64,000 nucleotides of DNA from positions 25,119,821 to 25,183,820 of the forward strand of contig NC_087071.1 in the NCBI RefSeq assembly GCF_963678635.1. Reading direction: 5' to 3'. Position 1 is the first letter of the stretch; each line of letters begins with the position of its first letter. Position numbers and translations under genes: made by a program. The notes beneath the pieces were generated by a model. The model was not told the origin of the DNA. It saw nothing but the letters and a program-made list of their open reading frames with translations, and made no database searches. The DNA comes from Symsagittifera roscoffensis. Lineage: Eukaryota > Xenacoelomorpha > Acoela > Convolutidae. Shown one piece after another: positions 35,231-47,583 of the stretch.

Positions 35231-36890
35231 TCGGTTAGCAAAAAAGTGTAGTTTTTTAAGCTAGCTTTTGGAGCTTTGAAGTTTTGAAATATATTAAGTT
35301 ATTTCATAGAAGGAATCCGTTCGTGGAAGTGTTGAGTTTTTCAACCAAGCTAGTCAAGCTCTGAATCTTAAATAGTTCAAGTTATTTAAATGACAGAATC
35401 GGTTAGCAAAAAAGTGTAATCGGTCAGCAAAAAGTGTAATTTTTAAGCTAGCTTTTGGAGCTTTGAAATTTTGAATTATAACAAGTTATTTCATAGAAGG
35501 AATCCGTTCGTGGAAGTGTTGAATTTTTCAAGCAAGCTAGTCAAGCTCTGAATCTTAAATAGTTCAAGTTATATGATACGCGGAATCGGTTCGCAAAAAG
35601 AATGAAGTTCCTAAGCAAGATATTTGAGCTTTGAAAATTTGAATTCTTTCAAGTTTTTTCAAAGACAAAAACTTCTTGCGAAAAAGCTGAGATTTTTCAG
35701 CAATCATTTTGAGCTACGAAATTTTGAAATATAACAAGTTATTTCATAGAAGGAATCCATTCGTGGAAGTGTTGAGTTTTTCAAGCAAGCTAGTCAAGCT
35801 CTGAAGCTTATATAGTTCAAGTTATATAAATGACAGAATCGGTAAGCAAAAAAGTGCAATCGGTCAGCAAAAAAGTGTAATTTTTTAAGCTAGCTTTTGG
35901 AGCTTTGAAACTTTGAAATATAACAAGTGATTTCATAGAAGGAATCCGTTCGTGGAAGTGTTGAATTTTTCAACTAAGCTAGTCAAGCTCTGAATCTTAA
36001 GTAGTTCAAGTTATATGATACGCGGAATCGGTTCGCAAAAAGAATGAAGTTCCTAAGCAAGATATTCGAGCTTTGAAAATTTGAAATCTTTCAAGTTTTT
36101 TCAAAGACAAAAACTTCTTGCGAAAAAGCTGAGATTTTTTAGCAATCATTTTGAGCTACGAAATTTTGAAATATAACAAGTTATTTCATAGAAAGAATCC
36201 ATTCGTGGAAGTGTTGAGTTTTTCAAGCAAGCTAGTCAAGCTCTGAAGCTTATATAGTTCAAGTTATATAAATGACAGAATCGGTTAGCAAAAAAGTGTA
36301 ATCGGTCAGCAAAAAAGTGTAATTTTTTAAGCTAGCTTTTGGAGCTTTGAAACTTTGAAATATAACAAGTGATTTCATAGAAGGAATCCGTTCGTGGAAG
36401 TGTTGAATTTTTCAAGCAAGCTAGTCAAGCTCTGAATCTTAAATAGTTCAAGTTATATGATACGCGGAATCGGTTCGCAAAAAGAATGAAGTTCCTAAGC
36501 AAGATATTCGAGCTTTGAAAATTTGAATTCTTTCAAGTTTTTTCAAAGACAAAAACTTCTTGCGAAAAAGCTGAGATTTTTCAGCAATCATTTTGAGCTA
36601 CGAAATTTTGAAATATAACAAGTTATTTCATAGAAGGAATCCATTCGTGGAAGTGTTGAGTTTTTCAAGCAAGCTAGTCAAGCTCTGAAGCTTATATAGT
36701 TCAAGTTATATAAATGACAGAATCGGTTAGCAAAAAAGTGTAATCGGTCAGCAAAAAAGTGTAATTTTTTAAGCTAGCTTTTGGAGCTTTGAAACTTTGA
36801 AATATAACAAGTGATTTCATAGAAGGAATCCGTTCGTGGAAGTGTTGAATTTTTCAAGCAAGCTAGATAAGCTCTGAATCTTAAATAGTT
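35231..36890 (+). repeat. Tandem 442-bp pentamers
   Basis: The rare CTTCTTGCGAAAAAGC occurs at 35672, 36114 and 36556, both spacings 442 bp. The repeating order is M3-M1-M4(with 21-bp duplication)-M1-M2 (85+83+106+83+85=442). GAAGCTTATATAGTTCAAG marks the first M1. The same rare variants occur near 600-1250, pointing to a long-range relation. Confidence 0.9.
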
Positions 36891-37860
36891 CAAGTTTTAT
36901 AAATGACAGAATCGGTTAGCAAAAAAGTGTAATCGGTCAGCAAAAAAGGGTAATTTTTTAAGCTAGCTTTTGGAGCTTTGAAACTGTGAAATATAACTAG
37001 TGATTTCATAGAAGAAATCCGTATGTGGAAGTGTTGAATTTTTCAAGCAAGCTAGTCAAGCTCTGAATCTTAAATAGTTCAAGTTATATCATACGCGGAA
37101 TCGCTTCGCAGAAAGAATGAAGTTCCTAAGCAAGATATTTGAGCTTTGAAAGTTTGAATTCTTTCAAGTTTTTTCAAAGACGAAAGCGTTTTGCGAAAAA
37201 GCTGAGATTTTTCTGCAATCAATTTGAGCTACGAAATTTTGAAATATAACAAGTCATTTCATAGAAGGAATCCATTCGTGGAAGTGTTGAGTTTTTCAAG
37301 CAAGCTAGTCAAGCTCTGAAGCTTATATAGTTCAAGTTATATAAATGACAGAATCGGTTAGCAAAAAAGTGTAATCGGTCAGCAAAAAAGTGTGATTTTT
37401 AAGCTAGCTTTTGGAGCTTTGAAACTTTGAAATATAACAAGTGATTTCATAGAAGGAATCCATTCGTGGAAGTGTTGAATTTTTCAAGCAAGCTAGATAA
37501 GCTCTGAATCTTAAATAGTTCAAGTTATATAAATGACAGAATCGGTTAGCAAAAAAGTGTAATCGGTCAGCAAAAAAGTGTGATTTTTAAGCTAGCTTTT
37601 GGAGCTTTGAAACTTTGAAATATAACAAGTGATTTCATAGAAGGAATCCATTCGTGGAAGTGTTGAATTTTTCAAGCAAGCTAGATAAGCTCTGAATCTT
37701 AAATAGTTCAAGTTATATAAATGACAGAATCGGTTAGCAAAAAAGTGTAATCGGTCAGCAAAAAAGTGTATTTTTTTAAGCTAGCTTTCGGAGCTTTGAA
37801 ACTTTGAAATATAACAAGTGATTTCATAGAAGTAATTCGTTCGTGCAAGTGTTGATTTTT
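36891..37860 (+). repeat. 188-bp M1-M4 dimers
   Basis: GTGATTTCATAGAAGGAATCC recurs at 37441 and 37629, and GTGATTTCATAGAAG again at 37818 (spacings 188 and 189). These dimers carry the AGCTAGATAAGCTCTG variant of M1 and an M4 with the 21-bp duplication. M2 and M3 are absent. An M2-M3 pair with TCGCTTCGCAG interrupts at 37.08-37.25 kb. Confidence 0.9.
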
Positions 37861-40800
37861 TCAAGCAAGCTAGTCAAGCTCTGAATCCTAAATAGTTCAA
37901 GTTATATCATACGCGGAATCGGTTCGCAAAAAGAATGAAATTCCTAAGCTAGATATTTGAGCTTTGAAAGTTTGAATTATTTCAAGTTTTTTCAAAGACG
38001 AGAGGGTTTGCAAAAAAGCTGAGATTTTTCACCAATCAATTTCAGCTGCGAAATTTTGAACTATTTCAAGTTATATAAATGACAAATTCAGTTAGCAAAA
38101 AAGTGTAATCGGTCAGCAAAAAAAGTGCAATTTTTTAAGCTACCTTTTGGAGCTTTGAAATTTTGAAATATAACAAGTAATTTCATAGAAGGAATCCTTT
38201 CGTGGAAGTGTTGAATTTTTCAAGCAAGCTAGTCAAGCTCTGAATCTTAAATAGTTCAAGTTATATCATACGCGGAATCGGTTCGCAAAAAGAATGAGAT
38301 TCCTAAGCAAGATATTTGAGCTTTGAAAGTTTGAATTCTTTCAAGTTTTTTCAAAGACGAAAAGGGTTTGCAAGAAAGCTGAGATTTATCAACAATCATT
38401 TTGAGCTACGAAATTTTGAACTATTTCAAGTTTATTAATTGACAAAATCGGTTAGCAAAAAAGTGTAATCGGTCAGCAAAAAAGTGTAATTTTTTAAGCA
38501 AGATATTCGAGCTTTGAAAGTTTGAATTCTTTCAATTTTCTTCAAATAAGAATACGGTTTGCGAAAAAGCTGAGATGTTTCAGCTATCAATTTGAGCACG
38601 ATATCTTTGAAATTTTTCAACTTATTTAAATGACAGAATCGGTCAGCAAAAAAGTGTAATTTTTTAAGCTAACTTTTGGAGCTTTGAAATTTTGAAATAT
38701 AACAAGTTGTTTCATAGACGGAATCAGTTCGTAGAAGTGTTGAATTTTCCAAGCAAGCTAGTCAAGCTCTGAATCTTAAATACTTCAAGTTATATCATAC
38801 GCGGAATCGGTTCGCGAAAAGAATGAAGTTCCTTAGCAAAATATTTGAGCACTGAAAGTTTGAACTCTTTCAAGTTTTTTTCGAAGACGAAAACGGTTTG
38901 CGAAAAAGGTGAGATTTTTCAGCAATCAATTTGAGCTACGAATTTTTGAAATATTTCAATTAATATAAATGACAGAATCGGTTAGCAAAAAAGTGTAATT
39001 TTTTAAGCTAGCTTTTGGAGCTTTGAAATTTTGAAATATAACAAGTTATTTCATAGAAGTAATTCGTTCGTGCAAGTGTTGATTTTTTCAAGCAAGCTAG
39101 TCAAGCTCTGAATCCTAAATAGTTCAAGTTATATCATACGCGGAATCGGTTCGCAAAAAGAATGAAATTCCTAAGCTAGATATTCGAGCTTTGAAAGTTT
39201 GAATTCTTTCAAGTTTTTTCAAAGACGAAAACGGTTTGCGAAAAAGCTGAGACTTTTCAGCAATCAACTTGAGCTACGAAATTTTGAAATATTTCGAGTT
39301 ATATAAATGACAGAATCAGTTAGCAAAAAAGTGTAATTTTTTAAGCTAGCTTTTGGAGCTTTGAAATTTTGAAATATAACAAGTTATTTCATAGAAGGAT
39401 TCCGTCCGTGGAATTGTTGAATTTTTCAAGCAAGCTAGTCAAGCTCTGAATCTTAAATAGTTCAAGTTACATAAATGACAGAATCGGTTAGAAAAAAAGT
39501 GTAATCGGTCAGCAAAAAAGTTATTTTTTAGGCTAGCTTTTGAAGCTTTGAAATTTTGAAATATAACAGGTTTTTTCATAGAAGTATTCAGTCCGTGGAA
39601 GTGTTGAATTTTTCAAGCAAGCTAGTCAAGCTCTGAATCTTAAATAGTTCAAGTTATATCATACGCGGAGTCGGTTTGCAAAAAGAATGAAGTTCCTAAG
39701 CAAAATATTTGAGCACTGAAAGTTTGAACTCTTTCAAGTTTTTTCAAAGACGAAAACGGTTTGCGAAAAAGCTCAGATTTTTCAGCAATCAATTTGAGCT
39801 ACGAATTTTTGAAATATTTCTAATAATATAAATGACAGAATCGGTTAGCAAAAAGTGTAATCGGTCAGCAAAAAATGTGTAATTTTTTAAGCTAGCTTTT
39901 GGAGCTTTGAAGCTTTGAAACATAACAAGTTTTTCATAAAAAGAATCCGTTCGTGGAAGTTTTGAATTTTTCAAGCAAGCTAGTCAAGCTCTGAATCTTA
40001 AATAATTCAAGTTGATCATACGCGGAATCGGTTCGCTAAAAGAATGAAATTCCTAAGCAAGGTATTCGAGATATGAAAGTTTGAATTCTTTCAAGTTTTT
40101 TCAAAGACGAAAACGGTTTGCGAAAAAGCTGAGATTTTTCAGCAATCAATTTTAGCTACGATATTTTGAAATATTTCAAGTTATATAAATGACAGAATCG
40201 GTTAGCAAAAAAGTGTAATCGGTCAGCAAAAAAGTATAATTTTTTAAGCTAGCTTTTGGATCTTTGAAGCTTTGAAATATAACAAGTTATTTCAAAGATG
40301 GAATCCGTTCGTGGAATTGTTGATTTTTTCACGCAATCTAGTCAAGCTCTGAATCTTAAAAAATTTCAAGTAATATCATACGCGGAATTGGTTCGCAGAA
40401 AGAATAGTGTTTTTAAGCAAGCTATTCGAGCTTTGAAAGTTTGAAATCTTTCAATTTTCTTGAAATACGAATACGGTTTGCGAAAAAGCTGAGATGTTGC
40501 AGCTATCAAAATGAGCACGAAATTTTTGACATTTTCCAAGTTATATCAGGAATCCGTTCGTGGAAGTGTTGAATTTTTCAAGCAAGCTAGTCAAGCTCTG
40601 AATCTTAAATAGTTCAAGTTATATCATACGCCGAATCGGTTTGCAAAAAGAATGAAGTTCCTAAGCAAGATATTTGAGCTTTGAAAGTTTGAATTATTTC
40701 AAGTTTTTTCAAAGACGAGAGGGTTTGCAAAAAAGCTGAAATTTTTCACCAATCAATTTCAGCTGCGAAATTTTGAACTATTTCAAGTTATATAAATGAC

Positions 40801-41150
40801 AAATTCAGTTAGCAAAAAAGTGTAATCGGTCAGCAAAAAAGTGTAATTTTTTAAGCTAGCTTTTGGAGCTTTGAAATTTTGAAATATAACAAGTTATTTC
40901 ATAGAAGTAATTCGTTCGTGGAAGTGTTGAATTTTTCAAGCAAGCTAGTCAAGCTCTGAATCCTAAATAGTTCAAGTTATATCATACGCGGAATCGGTTC
41001 GCAAAAAGAATGAAGTTCCTAAGCTAGATATTTGAGCTTTGAAAGTTTGAATTCTTTCAAGTTTTTTCAAAGACGAAAAGGGTTTGCAAGAAAGCTGAGA
41101 TTTTTCAACAATCAATTTGAGCTACAAAATTTTGAACTATTTCAAGTTTA
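37861..41150 (+). repeat. Heterogeneous tetramer mosaic
   Basis: Tetramers of several subfamilies occur, among them the GACGAGAGGGTTTGCAAAAAAGC variant of M3 (about 37.99 and 40.71 kb), an M4/2 chimera at about 38.45-38.54 kb, M1-M4 dimers at 39.4-39.6 kb and M2'-M3' at 40.38-40.54 kb. The M3' at 40541 runs directly into a shortened M1 (TTATATCAGGAATCCG), skipping M4. No gene is visible; minus-strand open frames at 38435-38620 and 39789-39974 are repeat by-products. Confidence 0.8.
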
Positions 41151-42720
41151 TTAAATGACAAAATCGGTTAGCAAAAAAGTGTAATCGGTCAGCAAAAAAG
41201 TGTAATTTCTTAAGCAAGCTATTCGAGCTTTGAAAGTTTGAATTCTTTCAATTTTCATCAAATAAAAATACGGTTTGCGAAAAAGCTGAGATGTTTCAGC
41301 TATCAATTTGAGCACGAAATCATTGAAATTTTTCAACTTATTGAAATGACAGAATCGGTCAGCAAAAAAGGGTAATTTTTTAATCTAATTTTTGGAGCTT
41401 TGAAATTTTGAAATTTAACAAGTAATTTCATAGAAGGAATCCGTTCGTGGAATTTTTGAATTTTTCACGCAAGCTAGTCAAGCTCTGAATCTTAAATAAA
41501 TCAAGTTATATCATACGCGGAACCGATTCGCAAAAAGAATGAAGTTCCTAAGCAAGATATTCGAGCTTTGAAAGTTTGAATTCTTTCAAGTTTTTTCAAA
41601 TACAAATACGGTTTGCGAAAAAGCTGAGATGTTTCAGCTATCAATTTGAGCACGAAATCTTTGAAATTTTTCAAGTTAAATAAATGACAGAATCGGTCAG
41701 CAAAAAAGTGTAATTTTTTAAGCTAGCTTTTGGAGCTTTGAAATTTTGAAATTTAACAAGTAATTTCATAGAAGTAATTCGTTCGTGGAAGTGTTGAATT
41801 TTTCAAGCAAGCTAGTCAAGCTCTGAATCCTAAATAGTTCAAGTTATATCATACGCGGAATCGGTTCGCAAAAAGAATGAAGTTCCTAAGCTAGATATTT
41901 GAGCTTTGAAAGTTTGAATTCTTTCAAGTTTTTTCAAAGACGAAAAGGGTTTGCAAGAAAGCTGAGATTTTTCAACAACCAATTTGAGCTACAAAATTTT
42001 GAACTATTTCAAGTTTATTAAATGACAAAATCGGTTAGCAAAAAAGTGTAATCGGTCAGCAAAAAAGTGTAATTTCTTAAGCAAGCTATTCGAGCTTTGA
42101 AAGTTTGAATTCTTTCAATTTTCATCAAATAAAAATACGGTTTGCGAAAAAGCTGAGATGTTTCAGCTATCAATTTGAGCACGAAATCTTTGAAATTTTT
42201 CAACTTATTGAAATGACAGAATCGGTCAGCAAAAAAGGGTAATTTTTTAAGCTAATTTTTGGAGCTTTGAAATTTTGAAATTTAACAAGTAATTTCATAG
42301 AAGTAATTCGTTCGTGGAAGTGTTGAATTTTTCAAGCAAGCTAGTCAAGCTCTGAATCCTAAATAGTTCAAGGTAAATCATACGCGGAATCGGTTCGCAA
42401 AAAGAATGAAGTTCCTAAGCTAGATATTTGAGCTTTGAAAGTTTGAATTCTTTCAAGTTTTTTCAAAGACAAAAAGGGTTTGCAAGAAAGCTGAGATTTT
42501 TCAACAATCAATTTGAGCTACAAAATTTTGAACTATTTCAAGTTTATTAAATGACAAAATCGGTTAGCAAAAAAGTGTAATCGGTCAGCAAAAAAGTGTA
42601 ATTTTTTCAGCAAGCTATTCCAGGTTTGAAAGTTTGAATTCTTTCAATTTTCATCAAATAAAAATACGGTTTGCGAAAAAGCTGAGATGTTTCAGCTACC
42701 AATTTGAGCACGAAATCTTT
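41151..42720 (+). repeat. Tandem 867-bp decamers (one full, one partial)
   Basis: M4/2 chimeras with AATTTCTTAAGCAAGCTATTC and the open frames at 41151-41336 and 42018-42203 are 867 bp apart. M3' here has the TTTTCATCAAATAAAAATAC variant. A third start at about 42555 is altered (TTTTTTCAGCAAGCTATTCC) and breaks off at 42734. Confidence 0.88.
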
Positions 42721-42734
42721 GAAATTTTTCAACT

Positions 42735-43580
42735 CAGCGAAAAAGCTGAGATTTTTCAGCAATCAATTTTAGCTACGATATTTTGAAATATTTCAAGTTA
42801 TATAAAAGACAGAAGCGGTTAGCAAAAAAGTGTAATCGGTCAGCAAAAAAGTGTAATTTTTTAAGCTAGCTTTTGGATCTTTGAAGCTTTGAAATATAAC
42901 AAGTTATTTCAAAGATGGAATCCGTTCGTGGAATTGTTGATTTTTTCACGCAATCTAGTCAAGCTCTGAATCTTAAATAATTCAAGTAATATCACACGCG
43001 GAATTGGTTCGCAAAAAGAATGAAGTTCCTAAGCAAGATATTCGAGCTTTGAAAGTCTGAATTCTTTCAAGTTTTTTCAAATACGAATACGGTTTGCGAA
43101 AAAGCTGAGATGTTTCAGCTACCAATTTGAGCACGAAATCTTTGAAATTTTTCAACCCAGCGAAAAAGCTGAGATTTTTCAGCAATCAATTTTAGCTACG
43201 ATATTTTGAAATATTTCAAGTTATATAAAAGACAGAAGCGGTTAGCAAAAAAGTGTAATCGGTCAGCAAAAAAGTGTAATTTTTTAAGCTAGCTTTTGGA
43301 TCTTTGAAGCTTTGAAATATAACAAGTAATTTCATAGAAGGAATCTGTTCGTGGAATTTTTGAATTTTTCACGCAAGCTAGTCAAGCTCTGAATCTTAAA
43401 TAAATCAAGTTATATCATACGCGGAACCGATTCGCAAAAAGAATGAAGTTCCTAAGCAAGATATTCGAGCTTTGAAAGTCTGAATTCTTTCAAGTTTTTT
43501 CAAATACGAATACGGTTTGCGAAAAAGCTGAGATGTTGCAGCTATCAAAATGAGCACGAAATTTTTGAGATTTTCCAAGT
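42735..43580 (+). repeat. Pentamer duplication (423 bp) with a truncated M3
   Basis: CAGCGAAAAAGCTGAG begins at 42735 and 43158 (423 bp apart). In both copies an M3' ending in TTTTTCAAC runs straight into an M3 that lacks its first 25 or so bases, and the M4-M1-M2 expected between them is missing. The shared junction means one deletion, later copied. The minus-strand open frame 42982-43185 crosses this junction. The block ends at the second M3'-to-M1 fusion near 43580, which matches 40541 at a spacing of 3039 bp. Confidence 0.86.
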
Positions 43581-46500
43581 TATATCAGGAATCCGTTCGT
43601 GGAAGTGTTGAATTTTTCAAGCAAGCTAGTCAAGCTCTGAATCTTAAATAGTTCAAGTTATATCATACGCCGAATCGGTTTGCAAAAAGAATGAAGTTCT
43701 TAAGCAAGATATTTGAGCTTTGAAAGTTTGAATTATTTCAAGTTTTTTCAAAGACGAGAGGGTTTGCAAAAAAGCTGATATTTTTCACCAATCAATTTCA
43801 GCTGCGAAATTTTGAACTATTTCAAGTTATATAAATGACAAATTCAGTTAGCAAAAAAGTGTAATCGGTCAGCAAAAAAGTGTAATTTTTTAAGCTAGCT
43901 TTTGGAGCTTTGAAAGTTTGAATTCTTTCAATTTTCATCAAATAAAAATACGGTTTGCGAAAAAGCTGAGATGTTTCAGCTATCAATTTGAGCACGAAAT
44001 CTTTGAAATTTTTCAACTTATTGAAATGTCAGAATCGGTCAGCAAAAAAGGGTAATTTTTTAATCTAATTTTTGGAGCTTTGAAATTTTGAAATTTAACA
44101 AGTAATTTCATAGAAGTAAATCATTCGTGAAAGTGTTGAATTTTTCAAGCAAGCTAGTCAAGCTCTGAATCTTAAATAAATCAAGTTATATCATACGCGG
44201 AACCGATTCGCAAAAAGAATGAAGTTCCTAAGCTAGATATTTGAGCTTTGAAAGTTTGAATTCTTTCAAGTTTTTTCAAAGACGAAAAGGGTTTGCAAGA
44301 AAGCTGAGATTTTTCAACAATCAATTTGAGCTACAAAATTTTGAACTATTTCAAGTTTATTAAATGACAAAATCGGTTAGCAAAAAAGGGTAATTTTTTA
44401 ATCTAATTTTTGGAGCTTTGAAATTTTGAAATTTAACAAGTAATTTCATAGAAGTAATTCGTTCGTGAAAGTGTTGAATTTTTCAAGCAAGCTAGTCAAG
44501 CTCTGAATCCTAAATAGTTCAAGTTATATCATACGCGGAATCGGTTCGCAAAAAGAATGAAGTTCCTAAGCTAGATATTTGAGCTTTGAAAGTTTGAATT
44601 CTTTCAAGTTTTTTCAAAGACGAAAAGGGTTTGCAAGAAAGCTGAGATTTTTCAACAATCAATTTGAGCTACAAAATTTTGAACTATTTCAAGTTTATTA
44701 AATGACAAAATCGGTTAGCAAAAAAGTGTAATCGGTCAGCAAAAAAGTGTAATTTCTTAAGCAAGCTATTCGAGCTTTGAAAGTTTAAATTCTTTCAATT
44801 TTCATCAAATAAAAATACGGTTTGCGAAAAAGCTGAGATGTTTCAGCTATCAATTTGAGCACGAAATCTTTGAAATTTTTCAACTTATTGAAATGACAGA
44901 ATCGGTCAGCAAAAAAGGGTAATTTTTTAATCTAATTTTTGGAGCTTTGAAATTTTGAAATTTAACAAGTAATTTCATAGAAGTAAATCATTCGTGAAAG
45001 TGTTGAATTTTTCAAGCAAGCTAGTCAAGCTCTGAATCTTAAATAAATCAAGTTATATCATACGCGGAACCGATTTGCAAAAAGAATGAAGTTCCTAAGC
45101 TAGATATTTGAGCTTTGAAAGTTTGAATTCTTTCAAGTTTTTTCAAAGACGAAAAGGGTTTGCAAGAAAGCTGAGATTTTTCAACAATCAATTTGAGCTA
45201 CAAAATTTTGAACTATTTCAAGTTTATTAAATGACAAAATCGGTTAGCAAAAAAGGGTAATTTTTTAATCTAATTTTTGGAGCTTTGAAATTTTGAAATT
45301 TAACAAGTAATTTCATAGAAGTAATTCGTTCGTGAAAGTGTTGATTTTTTCAAGCAAGCTAGTCAAGCTCTGAATCCTAAATAGTTCAAGTTATATCATA
45401 CGCGGAATCGGTTCGCAAAAAGAATGAAGTTCCTAAGCTAGATATTTGAGCTTTGAAAGTTTGAATTCTTTCAAGTTTTTTCAAAGACGAAAAGGGTTTG
45501 CAAGAAAGCTGAGATTTTTCAACAATCAATTTGAGCTACAAAATTTTGAACTATTTCAAGTTTATTAAATGACAAAATCGGTTAGCAAAAAAGTGTAATC
45601 GGTCAGCAAAAAAGTGTAATTTCTTAAGCAAGCTATTCGAGCTTTGAAAGTTTAAATTCTTTCAATTTTCATCAAATAAAAATACGGTTTGCGAAAAAGC
45701 TGAGATGTTTCAGCTATCAATTTGAGCACGAAATCTTTGAAATTTTTCAACTTATTGAAATGACAGAATCGGTCAGCAAAAAAGGGTAATTTTTTAATCT
45801 AATTTTTGGAGCTTTGAAATTTTGAAATTTAACAAGTAATTTCATAAAAGTAAATCATTCGTGAAAGTGTTGAATTTTTCAAGCAAGCTAGTCAAGCTCT
45901 GAATCTTAAATAAATCAAGTTATATCATACGCGGAACCGATTCGCAAAAAGAATGAAGTTCCTAAGCTAGATATTTGAGCTTTGAAAGTTTGAATTCTTT
46001 CAAGTTTTTTCAAAGACGAAAAGGGTTTGCAAGAAAGCTGAGATTTTTCAACAATCAATTTGAGCTACAAAATTTTGAACTATTTCAAGTTTATTAAATG
46101 ACAAAATCGGTTAGCAAAAAAGGGTAATTTTTTAATCTAATTTTTGGAGCTTTGAAATTTTGAAATTTAACAAGTAATTTCATAGAAGTAATTCGTTCGT
46201 GGAAGTGTTGAATTTTTCAAGCAAGCTAGTCAAGCTCTGAATCCTAAATAGTTCAAGTTATATCATACGCGGAATCGGTTCGCAAAAAGAATGAAGTTCC
46301 TAAGCTAGATATTTGAGCTTTGAAAGTTTGAATTCTTTCAAGTTTTTTCAAAGACGAAAAGGGTTTGCAAGAAAGCTGAGATTTTTCAACAATCAATTTG
46401 AGCTACAAAATTTTGAACTATTTCAAGTTTATTAAATGACAAAATCGGTTAGCAAAAAAGTGTAATCGGTCAGCAAAAAAGTGTAATTTCTTAAGCAAGC

Positions 46501-47583
46501 TATTCGAGCTTTGAAAATTTAAATTCTTTCAATTTTCATCAAATAAAAATACGGTTTGCGAAAAAGCTGAGATGTTTCAGCTATCAATTTGAGCACGAAA
46601 TCTTTGAAATTTTTCAACTTATTGAAATGACAGAATCGGTCAGCAAAAAAGGGTAATTTTTTGAGCTAATTTTTGGAGCTTTGAAATTTTGAAATTTAAC
46701 AAGTAATTTCATAGAAGGAATCCGTTCGTGGAATTTTTGAATTTTTCACGCAAGCTAGTCAAGCTCTGAATCTTAAATAAATCAAGTTATATCATACGCG
46801 GAACCGATTCGCAAAAAGAATGAAGTTCCTAAGCTAGATATTTGAGCTTTGAAAGTTTGAATTCTTTTAAGTTTTTTCAAAGACGAAAAGGGTTTGCAAG
46901 AAAGCTGAGATTTTTCAACAATCAATTTGAGCTACAAAATTTTGAACTATTTCAAGTTTATTAAATGACAAAATCGGTTAGCAAAAAAGGGTAATTTTTT
47001 AATCTAATTTTTGGAGCTTTGAAATTTTGAAATTTAACAAGTAATTTCATAGAAGTAATTCGTTCGTGAAAGTGTTGAATTTTTCAAGCAAGCTAGTCAA
47101 GCTCTGAATCCTAAATAGTTCAAGTTATATCATACGCGGAATCGGTTCGCAAAAAGAATGAAGTTCCTAAGCTAGATATTTGAGCTTTGAAAGTTTGAAT
47201 TCTTTCAAGTTTTTTCAAAGACGAAAAGGGTTTGCAAGAAAGCTGAGATTTTTCAACAATCAATTTGAGCTACAAAATTTTGAACTATTTCAAGTTTATT
47301 AAATGACAAAATCGGTTAGCAAACAAGTGTAATCGGTCAGCAAAAAAGTGTAATTTCTTAAGCAAGCTATTCGAGCTTTGAAAGTTTAAATTCTTTCAAT
47401 TTTCATCAAATAAAAATACAGTTTGCGAAAAAACTGAGATGTTTCAGCTATCAATTTGAGCACGAAATCTTTGAAATTTTTCAACTTATTGAAATGACAG
47501 AATCGGTCAGCAAAAAAGGGTAATTTTTTAAGCTAATTTTTGGAGCTTTGAAATTTTGAAATTTAACAAGTAATTTCATAGAA
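43581..47583 (+). repeat. Tandem 867-bp decamers (four)
   Basis: Unit starts marked by the M1 variant GTAAATCATTCGTGAAAG lie at 44116, 44983 and 45850, with corresponding M1 positions at 46717 and 47584; all spacings are 867 bp. The order is M1-M2-M3-M4-M1-M2-M3-M4/2(with 21-bp duplication)-M3'-M4'. Variants AAAAGGGTTTGCAAGAAAGC in M3 and AATCTAATTTTTGGAGC in M4 are near-fixed. This is the most homogeneous decamer run in the window. Confidence 0.91.
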
